From Rusavskia elegans (Eukaryota; Ascomycota; Lecanoromycetes; Teloschistales; Teloschistaceae), in NCBI GenBank assembly GCA_011316305.1, contig SAUG01000057.1, forward strand, positions 372,001 through 436,000: 64,000 nucleotides of DNA. The letters run 5' to 3'. A program made the position numbers and the translations under genes. Positions 1-11,800 of this stretch are shown here, piece after piece. How positions within the stretch are numbered: position 1 is the first letter of the stretch; every line of letters begins with the position of its first letter. The notes below the pieces were generated by a model. The model had not been told where the DNA came from, made no database searches, and worked only from the letters and a program-made list of their open reading frames with translations.

Positions 1-1239
1 AGCGCTACTCGCCCTACTGACGAATGCTGTGGCTCTATGGATCAATGGACGAGCAAAAGGTAAGATGGTGAATACGAGGATGACTCCTAGGGTCTTGGTT
101 TGCGGATTGGTAGGTTTTCAAAAGCAAGAATACGGAGTCATCGCTTCAAGACTTTATAGGTGTGAGATCATGACAGCAAATACATTGGGTCCATGCATGC
201 TCAGTACGCTTGCTCATGGACCGAAATTGATACATGCATAGAGGCAGGAGCGGCCATTGGCAGCTTCACCGCTTCTCTAATCAAGCTCGTTTACACATCT
301 CTATGTCCTCCATAACTTGTCGCCCAGGATACAGCGACTTCTGAGGATATGTAGGTGACTACCCGGCGCCGTTACTCCTTCACAACCAGGACATTCACAA
401 CCATGGACTCATATCCGTAAGCACTATACGGATCACTATGTGGGTCTCCGATATCGTACACTTTCCTGTACGCATTCTTGAGCCTTTTTTCAAGTTTTGG
501 AGCTGGTCGAAGGAGACTGATTACCATCCTGGATGCGCGTGCATAGCTGTGGTCAGCGCTCTAAAGAAGCTGGTTGGAATCGAAAGTTCCATGAAGTAGG
601 GTGATGAGCCAGTTAGCTGAGGGCGATAGATCTCAAGAGCTTCAGCGGGTGGTGCAGAAGCTGCAAAGCTCCTTCATGCCAGAAAAAATGGACAAGACGG
701 GCTTCCATATTGATCGTGTAGGTTTTGTGTGAATCCTTTCGTTTGTACTTCGTCTGTTTGTAGTAGTGGACTTCTCGGTAGCATGAGAAATGAGAGGTGC
801 TTGATGGACAGAAGTGGAGTTGTATGTTCTTTTGAACTGGTCTCTGGTTCGAAATTCTTGAGTGACTGAAAGTAAGAATCACCGATGAAGGGTCGTCCTT
901 TCCTAAAATTACGAGCCTTTAGAGCATTCATATGTCTGCGACCATCTCTGTCCTTTTCCTCAGCAACTCATTCTAATACTTCTCGTCCTTCCCATCGGAA
1001 CTAGGCCAGATTTGTGCTTTTGGATTGGAAATCCTTAACTCCCTCATCTATGCTCTTCCTGTCACTGAAGCAAGTCGATCGAAGGATAATAAAAGTCCGC
1101 ACTCTTCACAACACCATTTCTCCTTCCTCGATCACATTCTGCAAACCTGGGAGAAAATTCACTCAGCTATCTACCCAGCATTCAAACCTCACCTACTTCA
1201 TATCCAACCCTTTCAGAACATCCAACAACAAAATACACA
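1..1239. other. gene-free stretch
   Basis: I see no conserved coding sequence here. Short open frames on both strands show no recognisable motif. The last 200 bases, rich in C and T, are probably promoter and 5' leader of the gene starting at 1240. Confidence 0.6.
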
Positions 1240-1781
1240 ATGGCCGACATCCGCGTCCTCCACTTCAAAGCCATCCGCACAGACGCACCTCCCATCTGGA
1301 CCCTCAGCTCCCCTAACAGCAAAGGCATGCCCATCCAAGGACCAACGACGATCATCGACACGGGTCAACCGACCGTCATCAGGACCGACGTCCCGGGTCT
1401 TCTAGAAGCCGTCACCAGCGTCGTAGGCGAGGACGGTACCATGTATGGATGGTGAGTGCCACGTCATCGATACCCCGATAACCGACATCACCACCTCGAT
1501 GCTCGACTAATCACAATGCCGCTGCATTTAGGCGAGTCTATACCATGGGTCAACCGTACGAAATGCCGGTTGGCATCAAGAATGCCATCGTCGTTGTTGT
1601 TAGGGAGAGGGATGGAGCGGAGGATGTCGGGATAACGGTGGAGGAGGTGCAGGGGATGCATGAGAAGGTTTCGCGTGTTGAAGAGGGGATGGAGGCGTTG
1701 AGGTTCGAGATGGAGAAATTGCGGATCGATCGGGAGTTCGAGGATGGTGGTTGGGGTGAGGAGGATGGTGTCGATTGGTAG
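1240..1781 (+). CDS. small conserved protein, paralogue A of a local three-gene family
   Basis: Two exons (1240-1451, 1532-1781) joined across an 80-base intron with a GTGAGT donor and TTTAG acceptor, giving about 153 residues. I do not recognise a named family. The first exon has an ADIRVLHF start and a block around LLEAVTSVVGEDGTMYGW; the intron interrupts the Trp codon of that block. The second exon continues WRVYTMGQPY and a strand-like IVVVVRERDG, then an acidic, coiled-coil-like tail ending in an Asp/Gly-rich stretch. Two minus-strand genes at 2344-3203 and 3568-4031 share the same block, the same intron position in the same Trp codon and the VREk-type second exon, so the three are duplicates. 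No signal peptide or membrane segment is visible. Function unknown. Confidence 0.75.
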
Positions 1782-2343
1782 GGTCCTGCTGGTGGCTTTG
1801 TCTGAGGTCTTGTTAGCTCTTGCAGAAGGCTTTCGAAATCAAGATCCTTGGTAGAGTGGTAGTCACTTCACGACATACACGAAATATTGTCTTATACCGT
1901 TACTTTGTTGTACTTGCGATTGTAGGATGATAGTTAAGTGATCGTCAGGTTGATTCTCTATATCGAAGTACCGACTGATTTTCGATACAGAGGGTGCATA
2001 AATCGCGAAGAATGATCTGCCAAGACCCCTGGTTTCGCAAACCTTTTGCAAGAGCTAATAGTAACCTTAAACCTCATGAACATACTAAGAATACTTTTCT
2101 TCCTGCCCTGTGTATGCAAAATGATGCCAAACAGTGAGTCATCTTCTCTGCCTATCTGCCCGCTGTTTATCACAAGCTTTTGCAATCACATATGCAAGGA
2201 GGGCAAGCACGACATTTGATGATAAAGCGATTTTCATAAGATTTGTATCAGCAGGTTTGAGCTTGTGCTGCGATCAATGTTGATGGCAGCATAGATCGTA
2301 TGGATCAGGAGGGCAGTCGGCTGCGAGATCTTAGCCATATCCC
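1782..2343. other. gene-free stretch
   Basis: Lies between the converging ends of paralogues A and B and probably holds their 3' untranslated regions. I see no conserved frame or RNA gene. Confidence 0.55.
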
Positions 2344-3203
2344 CTACTGACCATCTACGAGACTGGTTCCTGGTGTAGGGATGCATTCGCTGGTGGCTTC
2401 GCTCTTGACTTGCATTCCGTCGCGCTTGGTTTCCGTGTTCATCCTCACAAGCAGCACATCCACATACTGGACACTACCATTGGAGCCACGTTCATCAATG
2501 TCGTAAATTCCCCTGTTCAAATTTTGCATCAGCAATGCTAAAACGATACAGCAGACAAGGAAACAAGGAGTACGAACCATCCATTCATGATACCTCCTTC
2601 TCCCAAGACTGCCATAATTGCTTGGAATAGTTTGGGGTCTGTTGCGTTATAGATCCAAGCCGATGCGTCACATAGCAGCATGCCTTTGGCAGCGAAACTG
2701 TCGAGGCGCCATGGGCTGGATTCCTTCTCTTTGCCTTTGTCGCGGTAGAAGTGAAGAAGGTAGGCTTCCTTCGTCTCAAGAGGGTATGACTTTTCGGTGG
2801 ATGGGAGAGATGTTTGTTGGGAAAGCCGAGCCTGTGCGTTTCCTCGCCGAATATCGCTCTGCTTAGCGAGCTGAGCCAAGGTGTTTTGTTTAATCTCTTC
2901 TTCGATTTGTTTTGTCTCTTCTTCTATTTCCAAGTGGCTTTGCTGGATTGCTAGGGCAATTGGACATCCAGGCTTGTATCTCAGATGCTCCTCTAGCGGA
3001 TTGCGTCCTTCGTATTGCCCGTCTTGCAAGTTCTGCAAGTTCAATTTGCATCCATAGCATTGGAAACTATGGGCGCGTGAAGTGGTGGCTGCAAATCGAA
3101 ATCCAGCATAGACGAGCTGATCTGGTTGACAACTGTAAGGCCATGATTTGAACTCAGCGATGTAGCGCTGAGCATCTTCCTCTGAGAAGGGATTTCGTAG
3201 CAT
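2344..3203 (-). CDS. BIR-like zinc domain fused to the local paralogue domain (paralogue B)
   Basis: Two exons, complement(2578-3203, 2344-2512), about 264 residues, starting at MLRNPFSEED. Residues 10-90 read like a BIR (inhibitor of apoptosis) repeat: an F..WP start, an AGFRF core, CYGC, then EEHLRYKPGC, giving C-x2-C-x20-H-x6-C. The usual BIR spacing is C-x2-C-x16-H-x6-8-C, so the loop before the His is four residues longer. A Gln/Glu-rich helix follows, then the family domain with KEAYLLHF and VLGEGGIMNGW, whose Trp codon is split by an intron as in paralogues A and C. The end, ECIPTPGTSLVDGQ, matches the end of C (EWIPTPRSSVIDDL). BIR proteins of fungi normally act in the chromosomal passenger complex (Bir1), but this protein is too small and differently built to be Bir1. 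Zinc binding is inferred; the role is unknown. Confidence 0.72.
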
Positions 3204-3567
3204 TGTGGATACCGAGGGTTATGGAATCCGTGATGTGAAAAGAAGAGTGAAGTATGAAGTAGTGAATGAAAGCAACAAGAACAGTGAGCGAAGAAATCTG
3301 TTGATGAATGGTGAATTGATCCTTTCATTTAACATAGAAGACTTACGTCACCTCCAAAAAACCATCACAATAAAGCAGGTGTTGAGGACCCCCATAGTAC
3401 CGTCCCATTAAGCGATAAGCTGGTTGCTCGAGACGTAAACCGACTGCTACACCGATAGTCTACCAAGTCGGTCTCGTCTCTGACCACGTGCCTCACAACC
3501 TGGATACAAGCATCCTCCACCGATTCCAATCTATCTTCTCAATGGCATCACATCTCAACTCATGCCT
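3204..3567. other. intergenic stretch between paralogues B and C
   Basis: Contains the probable promoter of paralogue B and the 3' end of paralogue C, both on the minus strand. No further gene seen. Confidence 0.5.
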
Positions 3568-4031
3568 CTACAAATCGTCTATCACGCTCGAACGTGGTGT
3601 GGGGATCCACTCGCCGGTGGCTCCGCTCTTCCAAGGCAATACGTCGTCCTCAACCTTCTCCCTCACCACGATCACGTTCACATTCTTCACCCCGTCCCAG
3701 TTCTTGTGACACTTGCCAATGGCATAAACTTGCCTATGGTGCACCATTACGTCAGCTCATCGTTGATGGATAGGATTCCCTCTCCCGAAACCAACGGAGG
3801 ATGGGAAGAAACTTGTACGAACCAGCCATCCATGATGCCGCCTTCTCCTACAACCTCTGTGATCGCTTCTAGCAGCCCGCTCTCATACTGATCCGACAAG
3901 ATCTTGGCCTCGGTGAATGTTCGTTCGAGTGGGATATCGATCGGTAAGCCCTTTTTAGTAGGATTGCTGAGCTTGAAGTGGTCGGTAGGCCTATCGAAGC
4001 GAGAGAAGTGGAGGAGGCGGGCTTCCATCAT
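3568..4031 (-). CDS. small conserved protein, paralogue C of the local family
   Basis: Two exons, complement(3823-4031, 3568-3733), about 124 residues, starting MMEARLLHFSRF. It carries LLEAITEVVGEGGIMDGW, which aligns with paralogues A and B; the intron (89 bases) splits the same Trp codon, and its first bases (GTTCGTAC) are identical to the donor of paralogue B. The second exon reads WQVYAIGKCH, then NVNVIVVREK and the ending PTPRSSVIDDL. It is the minimal form of the family: no BIR region and no long acidic tail. No secretion signal or membrane segment. Function unknown; the duplication with B looks more recent than with A, because strand, intron donor and ending agree. Confidence 0.75.
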
Positions 4032-4425
4032 TGTTTGGATGCTGTAGGTTGCGTCTAGAAAAGGAGGAACTTCGTTGTAGGTGTCCTGGGTCAGAGTGTG
4101 TTGCTATTCAACGGCTATCGTGACAGAAAGGGAACTGAGGTTTTCATGGGAAGTGGTCATCAGACAGAAGTGATGAAGAGGCACTGGGGTGATAAATGAA
4201 CGTTTCATGAACTTTTCGTTCAGATCATTGATTATCAACAACTTTCAAGCTAAGCCAAGACTACTCTTCCTCGAGCCGGAGAGTACCGTTGATGTATTTT
4301 TAACAGATTCTCATGGCAGATCACGAAGCTTTTATGAAAGACTCAAGCTGATGAGAGATGGTCTACTGTACTGAGCATATGGTATTCTGACGGGGAGCAT
4401 CACGAAGGACAAGGGGCGTACCGAC
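4032..4425. other. gene-free stretch
   Basis: Upstream of paralogue C and downstream of the DUF2235 gene. I see no gene here. Confidence 0.5.
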
Positions 4426-6941
4426 TCATGCTCTATTTCTGCGAAGAGGCATTGCGGAAAGACAGCCCCTTTCACTCTATCCCTTCGTCTGCTGGGGTTT
4501 GCATCCGATACCTCGACTGCCCAGCCAGATTGGAAGCCCTACCGGTGCATGGGAGACTACTCGCCTTACTCTTTCAATTTTTCATCTACGCTCCTCCCTT
4601 CCCTTACCAGTACTTCTCCCACTGGATCTCCTTTGTTCTTGTGTACAGTCCACTTACCTATACCCAATTCCTTCGGCGCCTTTCGAACCCCTCGTCCTCC
4701 GCCCCCAACGATCAGGTTACCAGGTCGATAGTCTTCGTTCTCTTCCATTCGCCGAATAGCGCTGTGATGTATCTTCGCATCCTCGGGAATATCTCTTACC
4801 TCACCCATCGGCAATGGGAACGTGATCGCTTTCCACGAGCCATCGGGCCTGAGGTCCATACGGCGGAAAGGCATATACTCCATGATTTTCCAGCTGAGGA
4901 CCGAGGATGAAGGAAGCCCATTATTGAACTGCAGGCAGTCATGTAGCACGCCTTTGGTTGCGGAATAATGCAATCGCTTGTGAAATTCTGACATCTGCGG
5001 TGGCTCAGGTGCCAGCCCAACATGCCATCCGGGTAGCTCATGCTCGGAATGTGGACTCCGAAAGAGATCTGGTTGCGATGGCGCGGTGACTTCAAAGGTG
5101 GGTACTTGCGGACCGTGGTCGAGGTTGGCTGAAGAGAATGTCGCGTCCAGCATCCGTGGGTCTACATCGCAACAATGTAAAGCCATCATCTTATCACGAT
5201 CCAACTCGAGACCAGCGCGCTGAGCTTCCCGAACCATCCACACCAGCGGCCCATGGCTGAGCGCAGCATGTTCACCCTCGCCCAGTGGCCAGCCACCGCC
5301 GAGATCGGCGTGACAGCCAGGAAACCTACGCACAGTCATTATTGTACTGAGTTGCAGCTCAACGGCAAGGGTTGACTACTGTACCACAGTTCTTCAATAT
5401 CCTGATCTGCTGATTCATCGAGGTCATCCTCATCTTCTAATGGCGTTGGAGGAACAAGTGAGAGATGAGAGCCCGCCGATTCTTCTCGACCGCGCATTGG
5501 GCTCAAAGAACGCCTTCGCTGCATGTCTTCCCTCGTCAAACGGTCACCAAGATGTGAGGGATCTCGACTGTTGGTACGCTCGCCAGTATGCTTGGCTGCC
5601 TCTGCCATAGGACGTACATGACTGGGCCTTCGATATCGATCTGGCTGTCTGTACTTCGAATACACATCCTTCTCGTCTTGTGCTGTCCGATCTCCATTTG
5701 TTCTGACTTGGCCGCCCTGCTCATGTCGGTGATGATGGTGGTGGTGGTGGTGTTGGCGATGGCGTGCTTGCTCTTCGGATGCCTTGGTGTCTGATATGAG
5801 GTCGCTTCTGAACTTGGCCCTCCTGATGTTGTGAGCGCACGGCCATTGAAGCCAGTCAGAAAACATACCGTTCATCAATGCTCACAGCGTGTCGTATCAC
5901 CTTAGCCGAGCTTCTGGCCTAGTGCAAAGCCATTAGACCATCAAGTAGATTAGTAGGCAAGAGCCAGAGAAAAAGACTTTACCGTGTAGGGGAACTTGCT
6001 TCTCTCCATCCAAGCGTTCTCAAACCGAGGCACGCTGTTCACTGCACGTTGTTTAGCAAGTACACTCGAGTTTCCGATGATGCCTTACCCGTGTCGAACA
6101 GACCCATAAATCGGACCCGCCTCACGGGTCTACTGAACGTTTCTCGGAAAGCTTTCAGGAACAGATACATCTCATGCTTCTTTTTTTTATCTTCTTCAGA
6201 GTCGTCTTGACGCTCCTGCCACTGAGCAAAAGCTTTCCAAGCAAAATAGGCCCTTATACATAGCGTCAGTGTCGAAGTCAGGGATACACACCAAACCGGT
6301 GGTTGTCTCTAGGATTGTTGACGGAAGCCAAGAACGTACATCTCTTCATTGCCGTTACTCAATAAGCCGACGTGATCCAACATTTCTGCAAGGAATCTCG
6401 CGACATAGGCACCACGAGAGAAACCAAAGAGGAAGATGTCATCGTCTTGGTAGCATCTCATCAGGAACTTGTAGCCGCCCATGACATGGGAATCGAACGA
6501 GCTGCCGACAGCCGAATCCTTCGCTTTCTGATACCATGAGTTGAGTCGAGTAGTCCAGCTGGTATGAGACAGGTTGCTGGTGTTGACATAGGTCCCAATG
6601 CCAGGTTGGTAGTAGTGGGCATCAACGCCATTACCACGGTCGAGCATGCGGTAGATTTTCAGAATATTGCTATCGGCATCGGTCCCTTGGCAGTCAACAA
6701 GAGATCCTGACAAGACGAGGTCGCAAGGAAAGTACCTGAGAACTTGTTTCCTGTGCCATCAAAACACAAGATGATCTATGACATGTTAGAAGCCTCGGAG
6801 ATTTAGACGCCAACAGTAGATGTCGAGTCGACTGGACGATTGAATTAGAGGTCATCTAACTTTTTTCCGTTCACGACGGGGACCATAAGGCTGCGCGAAC
6901 CCTCTTCCTCCACCAACATCGAAATTCATAGGGATTGACAT
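4426..6941 (-). CDS. DUF2235 (Tle1-like) alpha/beta hydrolase
   Basis: Multi-exon gene read from 6941 (MSIPMNFDVGGG) to 4426. Early exons give KKIILCFDGTGNKFSG and SNILKIYRMLDR, the entry motifs of DUF2235, the fold of the bacterial type VI phospholipase effector Tle1. The nucleophile elbow is FLFGFSRGAY near 6390-6425; later come RPVRRVRFMGLFDTV and a His-rich, charged linker (about 5700-5760). The C-terminal exon (4570-5339) has HADLGGGW and the conserved SWKIMEYMPF stretch. Exons inferred: 6941-6861, 6775-6736, 6685-6340, 6252-6089, from 6041 onward in several pieces, then 4570-5339 and a last short exon 4438-4426. The last intron holds an introner-like element; reading through it stops at once, so the protein would lose only its last three residues. 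Probably a cytosolic lipid esterase; substrate unknown. Confidence 0.85.
4439..4569 (-). repeat. introner-like element in the last intron of the DUF2235 gene
   Basis: A 131-base intron (donor GTAAGG at 4569, acceptor CGCAG at 4439). It contains the shared core CTGGGCAGTCGAGGTATCGG near 4503-4525, preceded by a GGGCTTCC arm that can pair with the downstream GGATGC arm. The same core lies at 6975-7045, 11622-11746, 31100-31292, 49030-49214 and 52513-52664. The in-frame TAA inside the donor ends translation if the intron stays in. Confidence 0.75.
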
Positions 6942-6974
6942 TGGGGCTTATTCACGAAGTATTCCTTCAAGTGG

Positions 6975-7045
6975 TGTGGCGGGCACCCGATACCTCGACT
7001 GCCAGCTAAATCGGAGACCCCAGCAGCGCATGAGAGACAAGAATT
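6975..7045 (-). repeat. introner-like core upstream of the DUF2235 start codon
   Basis: Minus-strand core with CTGGCAGTCGAGGTATCGGG and a GTGCCC closing arm, 35-105 bases upstream of the start codon at 6941. It probably sits in a 5' leader intron: a possible donor (GTGAGC) lies near 7114 and an AG near 6947, but I cannot fix these borders. Orientation is the same as the host gene. Confidence 0.65.
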
Positions 7046-8893
7046 CATGACAGGGTTGGATGTGAGGTTTCTTCAAGAGAGCAAAGTGGCAAAATGGCTA
7101 TGAAGAATGCTCACACGATCAACCAGCGATGCTAGGTGCTCAGACGCTATGGCTTACCGCAATGATGGTAAGCGGGGCGAGTCAATAATGACTAGATAGA
7201 AGTTGTACAAGGGTTTCAGTCAAGCTACATGGTCAAATCGTCTGATCGTCTTCTTCGGCAAGGAGCAGGCACGACCCTAGGGTACGGACGCTGCTTGATG
7301 ACATGGAAGATTGTGCTCCGCTCAGCTTGTCTCGGAGCCGCCAAGGGTAGTGCATCAGTCAATCGGGTCGGACATTCTAGGCCAATAGCTGTTTCCGGAG
7401 CTGGGACGACAATTTGTTCGGTTGTTGACATGCAAGCGCACGACCAATGACGACCGGAAAGCCCTCCGTTCGGATCGAAGAACGAGCAATAGAAGTGGGC
7501 CAGGCATGCTGCAGGCGGGTTTGACACATGTGAGTTGGTCGAACCAGCGAGTACCCTTGGTCGAATGGGACGATCTTGAGGTAGGTACTTACTGTTGTGC
7601 AGTAGAGTACAAATAGAGTTGACCGGGGTCTGTAAAGCGCGGCCGCTAGCATTAAGCGTGATCGCGATCGTGCCGATCCGGACTAATTAAGTGGACTTTC
7701 ACTTGACCGAACGGCTCCGACACAACGTTCTCTACACCATTACATCAACCCGTGCAGAGTAACGACATCTGCAGTACGACAGTAACACAGCCCCCCGCTT
7801 TGGAGAAGCATTCAACGTGCATGCGCTCGTATGGGAGTTACCATCGTCGTTGGAACAGAGTTCGGCTCATACTAGTACATCATCTTCTAGGCCCTGTGCT
7901 GACTTGAGCTACTGCATTCGATTCGCTAGGCTTCTTCAGATCGCTACTCTGTCATTGGCAGGAACGGGTCGATGACCTTCGTTATGCTCAAAAGAGAATA
8001 TGCAAATGAACATATCGAGTCAGTCTCCACATCAGCGGCCAGGCTGATCACTTTTGGTCTCCGTCCATCTCCTTTCCTTATCGAGCTTCTTTCCGTTCAG
8101 AAGAGCCAATCGCAGCGCGTGCTCTTGATCCATCATCTTGGCTCGCTCGGAGCGGAATTCCTGCTCAACATGGGTCTCGGAGCCTTGCGCTGGTCTATGG
8201 GCTTCAAAGGGCAATTGGTGAGGCTCGTCCCCTCGACCGGAACAAGTCCCACGAGTCGGTGCCAATGGGCTGTTCCGCAGTTATGGCTCCTGTCGTTATT
8301 ACGCTGTACATGACATCACGAACTTCTTTGAGCTTCTGTCGAGCTGCCGGTATCGAGTCATTCGTCTGCCCAGTGGGCGATCTGGAACTCTTGCGCGAAT
8401 CGCTTGGCGTCACTGGCCGAAGAAGCTCTACTATTATAGACCCTCAGTGAGGTCTAGCTGTCGGCAACCCTCGTGACCTGGCTCGGGCACTGCATGGAGC
8501 TTTGTTAGCACTGCTGATCGTAGGTTCTTGCACGTCTTTCTGCAGCCCATGATCATGACGCTCTTCTAGATCTCTTTTCACTACTACCTCCGTGGCTTCC
8601 TTCACGTATCCTACAGCACTCCTGTGTGCTGGACTGTCCTGTTACGCGACATCTTGCTTATTCTTCGTATTAGTAGAGATCAGTAGCTGGCTGTTCTACC
8701 TATCGTTTGAACGAAGTAAAGGACCTCCGCTTCGTATTGGTAGCTGTATTGCTTCTCAGGGCAAGTGCACCGCGCAGAAATACTCCCAACTGCCTCAAGA
8801 AGGAATCACATACCTTGACCTCCACCATCTCCTTGTTCTGCACCACCTACTGAATCCTCTACTACTCTAAGCTTTCTTTGAACACCCGTCAAT
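7046..8893. other. gene-free stretch
   Basis: About 1.85 kb between two diverging genes. Open frames on both strands lack recognisable motifs. The 300 bases before 8894 are CT-rich and probably belong to the promoter and leader of the Ppo gene. Confidence 0.55.
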
Positions 8894-11800
8894 ATGCTGC
8901 GTCGATTCTCCTCAAGGTTCACGGGGAAAAGGAAGGACGAGACTCGGCCCAAGACCCTGACGAATGGCACAACAAACGGAATGGTAAATGGAGATCACAA
9001 GCGCACCGACCTTGCAGTCCAAGAACCAGATGCACCAGATTATTCTGTCACTCAAGGCGAGGTCCAAAGCAACTTCGAAAAATTTGCACATCTTCTACAT
9101 GCGTCCAATCGACCGCTTCCCACGCAATCTGGCGACGGAGCCTATCTCGAAGAAGGCCAGCCCTCTGGCTTCTTGCAAGATCTGCGGACTTTTGGGTATA
9201 AGGATTATAATACTATGCTGGCTGTCATGAAGGGAAAGGCTACAGGAGAGCTGCAAGAGTACGTTGTCACCTATAGTAGCAAATGGAAGCTTTGTAGGAT
9301 CCTAGTATTGACGCGCAGGCGCGTTCTAGTGACAAGCAGTATACGATGGAGCACCTGATGCAGCTTGTTGCCGGTCTTCCGTCGAATTCCAAATTGAGGG
9401 TTGATCTGACAAACTCGTTCATCGACGAGCTCTGGAACAGTTTGCAGCATCCTCCGATGAGCTACATGGGAGACAAGTACATGTATCGTCAGCCAGATGG
9501 ATCCCACAACAATGTCATGTACCCACATCTTGGCGCGGCTAATACCCCCTATGCTCGGTCAGTCACTGCGAACGTGCTTTCACCGGGAGCGATGCCCGAT
9601 CCTGGTTTAGTATTCGACAGTGTAATGGCCAGACATGAGTTCAGAGAGCACCCCAATAAAGTGTCATCGGTGTTCTTCTACTGGGTGGGTCTCTGTATTG
9701 TGGGCATATGCATCTTTAATCTAATGATCCTCCCAGGCATCTTTGATTATCCATGATCTCTTTCAGACCGATCATCGTGACTTCAGCAACTCTCAAACGT
9801 CCAGCTATCTGGACCTGTCAACTTTGTACGGGGACACGGAAGAGGACCAGAACGCTATTAGGACCTTCAGCGACGGCAAACTGAAGCCCGATTGTTTCGC
9901 TGAACAAAGACTGCTTGGATTTCCACCTGGATGTGGCGTACTACTAATCATGCTGAATAGGTTCCATAACTATGTCGTTGAACAATTGGCTGTCATTAAC
10001 GAGAACGAGCGGTTCTCCAAGCCTCGCGAAGGCCTTCCGGATGACATGAAGGCGAAAGCGTGGGCGAAACGCGATCATGATCTTTTCAATACCGGCCGGC
10101 TAGTAACTTGCGGCTTGTATATCAATATTACTCTGTTCGATTACCTGCGGACAATTGTGAATCTGAACAGAAGCAATACTACTTGGACACTGGATCCACG
10201 AGCAAAAATGGGGAATGGATACAGTAACACGGGCACAGTCAGTGGCATATCTTTATCGGGTTGTGTTGTCCCAGGCTGACATTCATTCCAGCCAAGTGGT
10301 GTGGGAAATGCTGTGTCCGCTGAGTTCAATCTCGCATATCGATGGCATTCGTGCATTAGTGAAAAGGACGATCTGTGGACCCAGAACCTTTACAAGGAGC
10401 TTTTCGGCAAGTCTGCGGACGAGGTGTCCTTTCAAGAGCTCTTACAAGGCCTTGGTAAATGGGAGCACGGACTTGATCCTGACCCTCAGAAGCGGCCTTT
10501 CGCCAAGCTGCAACGGGGTACAGATGGGAAACTTCCAGACGAAGGTCTTGCCAGAATCTTGACAGAATCGATCGAAGACGTCGCTGGTATGTTGATGCTC
10601 GTTCTACTCGTTCATTCTATGCTCATTCAGGTCTAGGAGCATTTGGTGCCAACAATATCCCCAAGTGTCTCAGGGCTATCTCCATGCTTGGACTTCAACA
10701 AGGCAGAAAATGGAGTCTCGGTTCGTTCAACGAATTCAGAAAATTCTTCGGTCTAAAGCCACATGAGACCTTCGAGGATATCAATTCTGATCCGAGCGTG
10801 GCTGACTCGCTTCGACATCTATATGAGCATCCGGATCAGTAAGTGACTTGTAATCCTGGGCCGGACCGACGAGTGGCACTGATCTTTTCTAGTGTCGAAA
10901 TATATACAGGCCTGGTCTCAGAAGAAGCCAAGGTCCCCATGGTTCCCGGTGTTGGTATCGCTCCAACATTCACAATCTCCAGAGCTGTCCTATCGGATGC
11001 CGTAGCACTGGTCCGAGGAGACCGATTTTACACAATCGATTACAACACCAAGAGTTTGACAAATTGGGGCTACAGTGAGGTCCAATACAATCTGAACATC
11101 GAGCAGGGATGGTAAGCTCCCGGGTGCGAGGTCGACTGAAGAGTCACAGCTAACTTTCCGGCAGCATGTTTTCCAAGCTCGCCTTAAGGGCCTTACCTGA
11201 CTATTTCAAGCCGGACTCTATCTACATACACTATCCGATGACTATCCCCTCAGAGAACCGGAAAATCATGCGCGATCTTGGTAGAGAGCTGGACTACTCA
11301 TGGGATCGACCCACATTCATCCCGCCACGTGTGAACTTGACATCGTACGTTGGGGCCAAATACCTACTTGAGCGTGGACAGCAATTCAACGTCACATGGG
11401 GCGAAGCACTCGGGTTCTTGATGGGCAAAGGAGGTCTCGACTTCATGCTCGGTGGCGACAGCAAGTTTCACTCTCAGCAGAACAAGACAATGGGTAAGGC
11501 GTTGTACAGAGAGAACTGGCACCAGCATATCAAGGATTTCTACGAGGAGACCACGCTCAAATTGTTACACCAGAAGTCGTTCAAGCTCGCAGGGACAAAT
11601 ATGGTCGACATCACCCGAGAGTAAGTACCCTCGTTATCTCATGCCCTGGCAGGGCATCCAATTTGGCTGGCAGTCGAGGTGTCGGATGCCCACCCCTTCC
11701 AGTCGAAGGGATACTCGGACTATGCATACTGATCTGTCAATTGCAGCGTCGGCAACCTCGCGCATATCCATTTCGCAGCGAACATGTTCTCCCTGCCACT

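Noticed and set aside
5339..5878. A 179-residue His-rich frame that could be taken as its own gene
   Set aside because: Its start is a non-conserved Met inside an intron; the sequence joins the DUF2235 exons on both sides.
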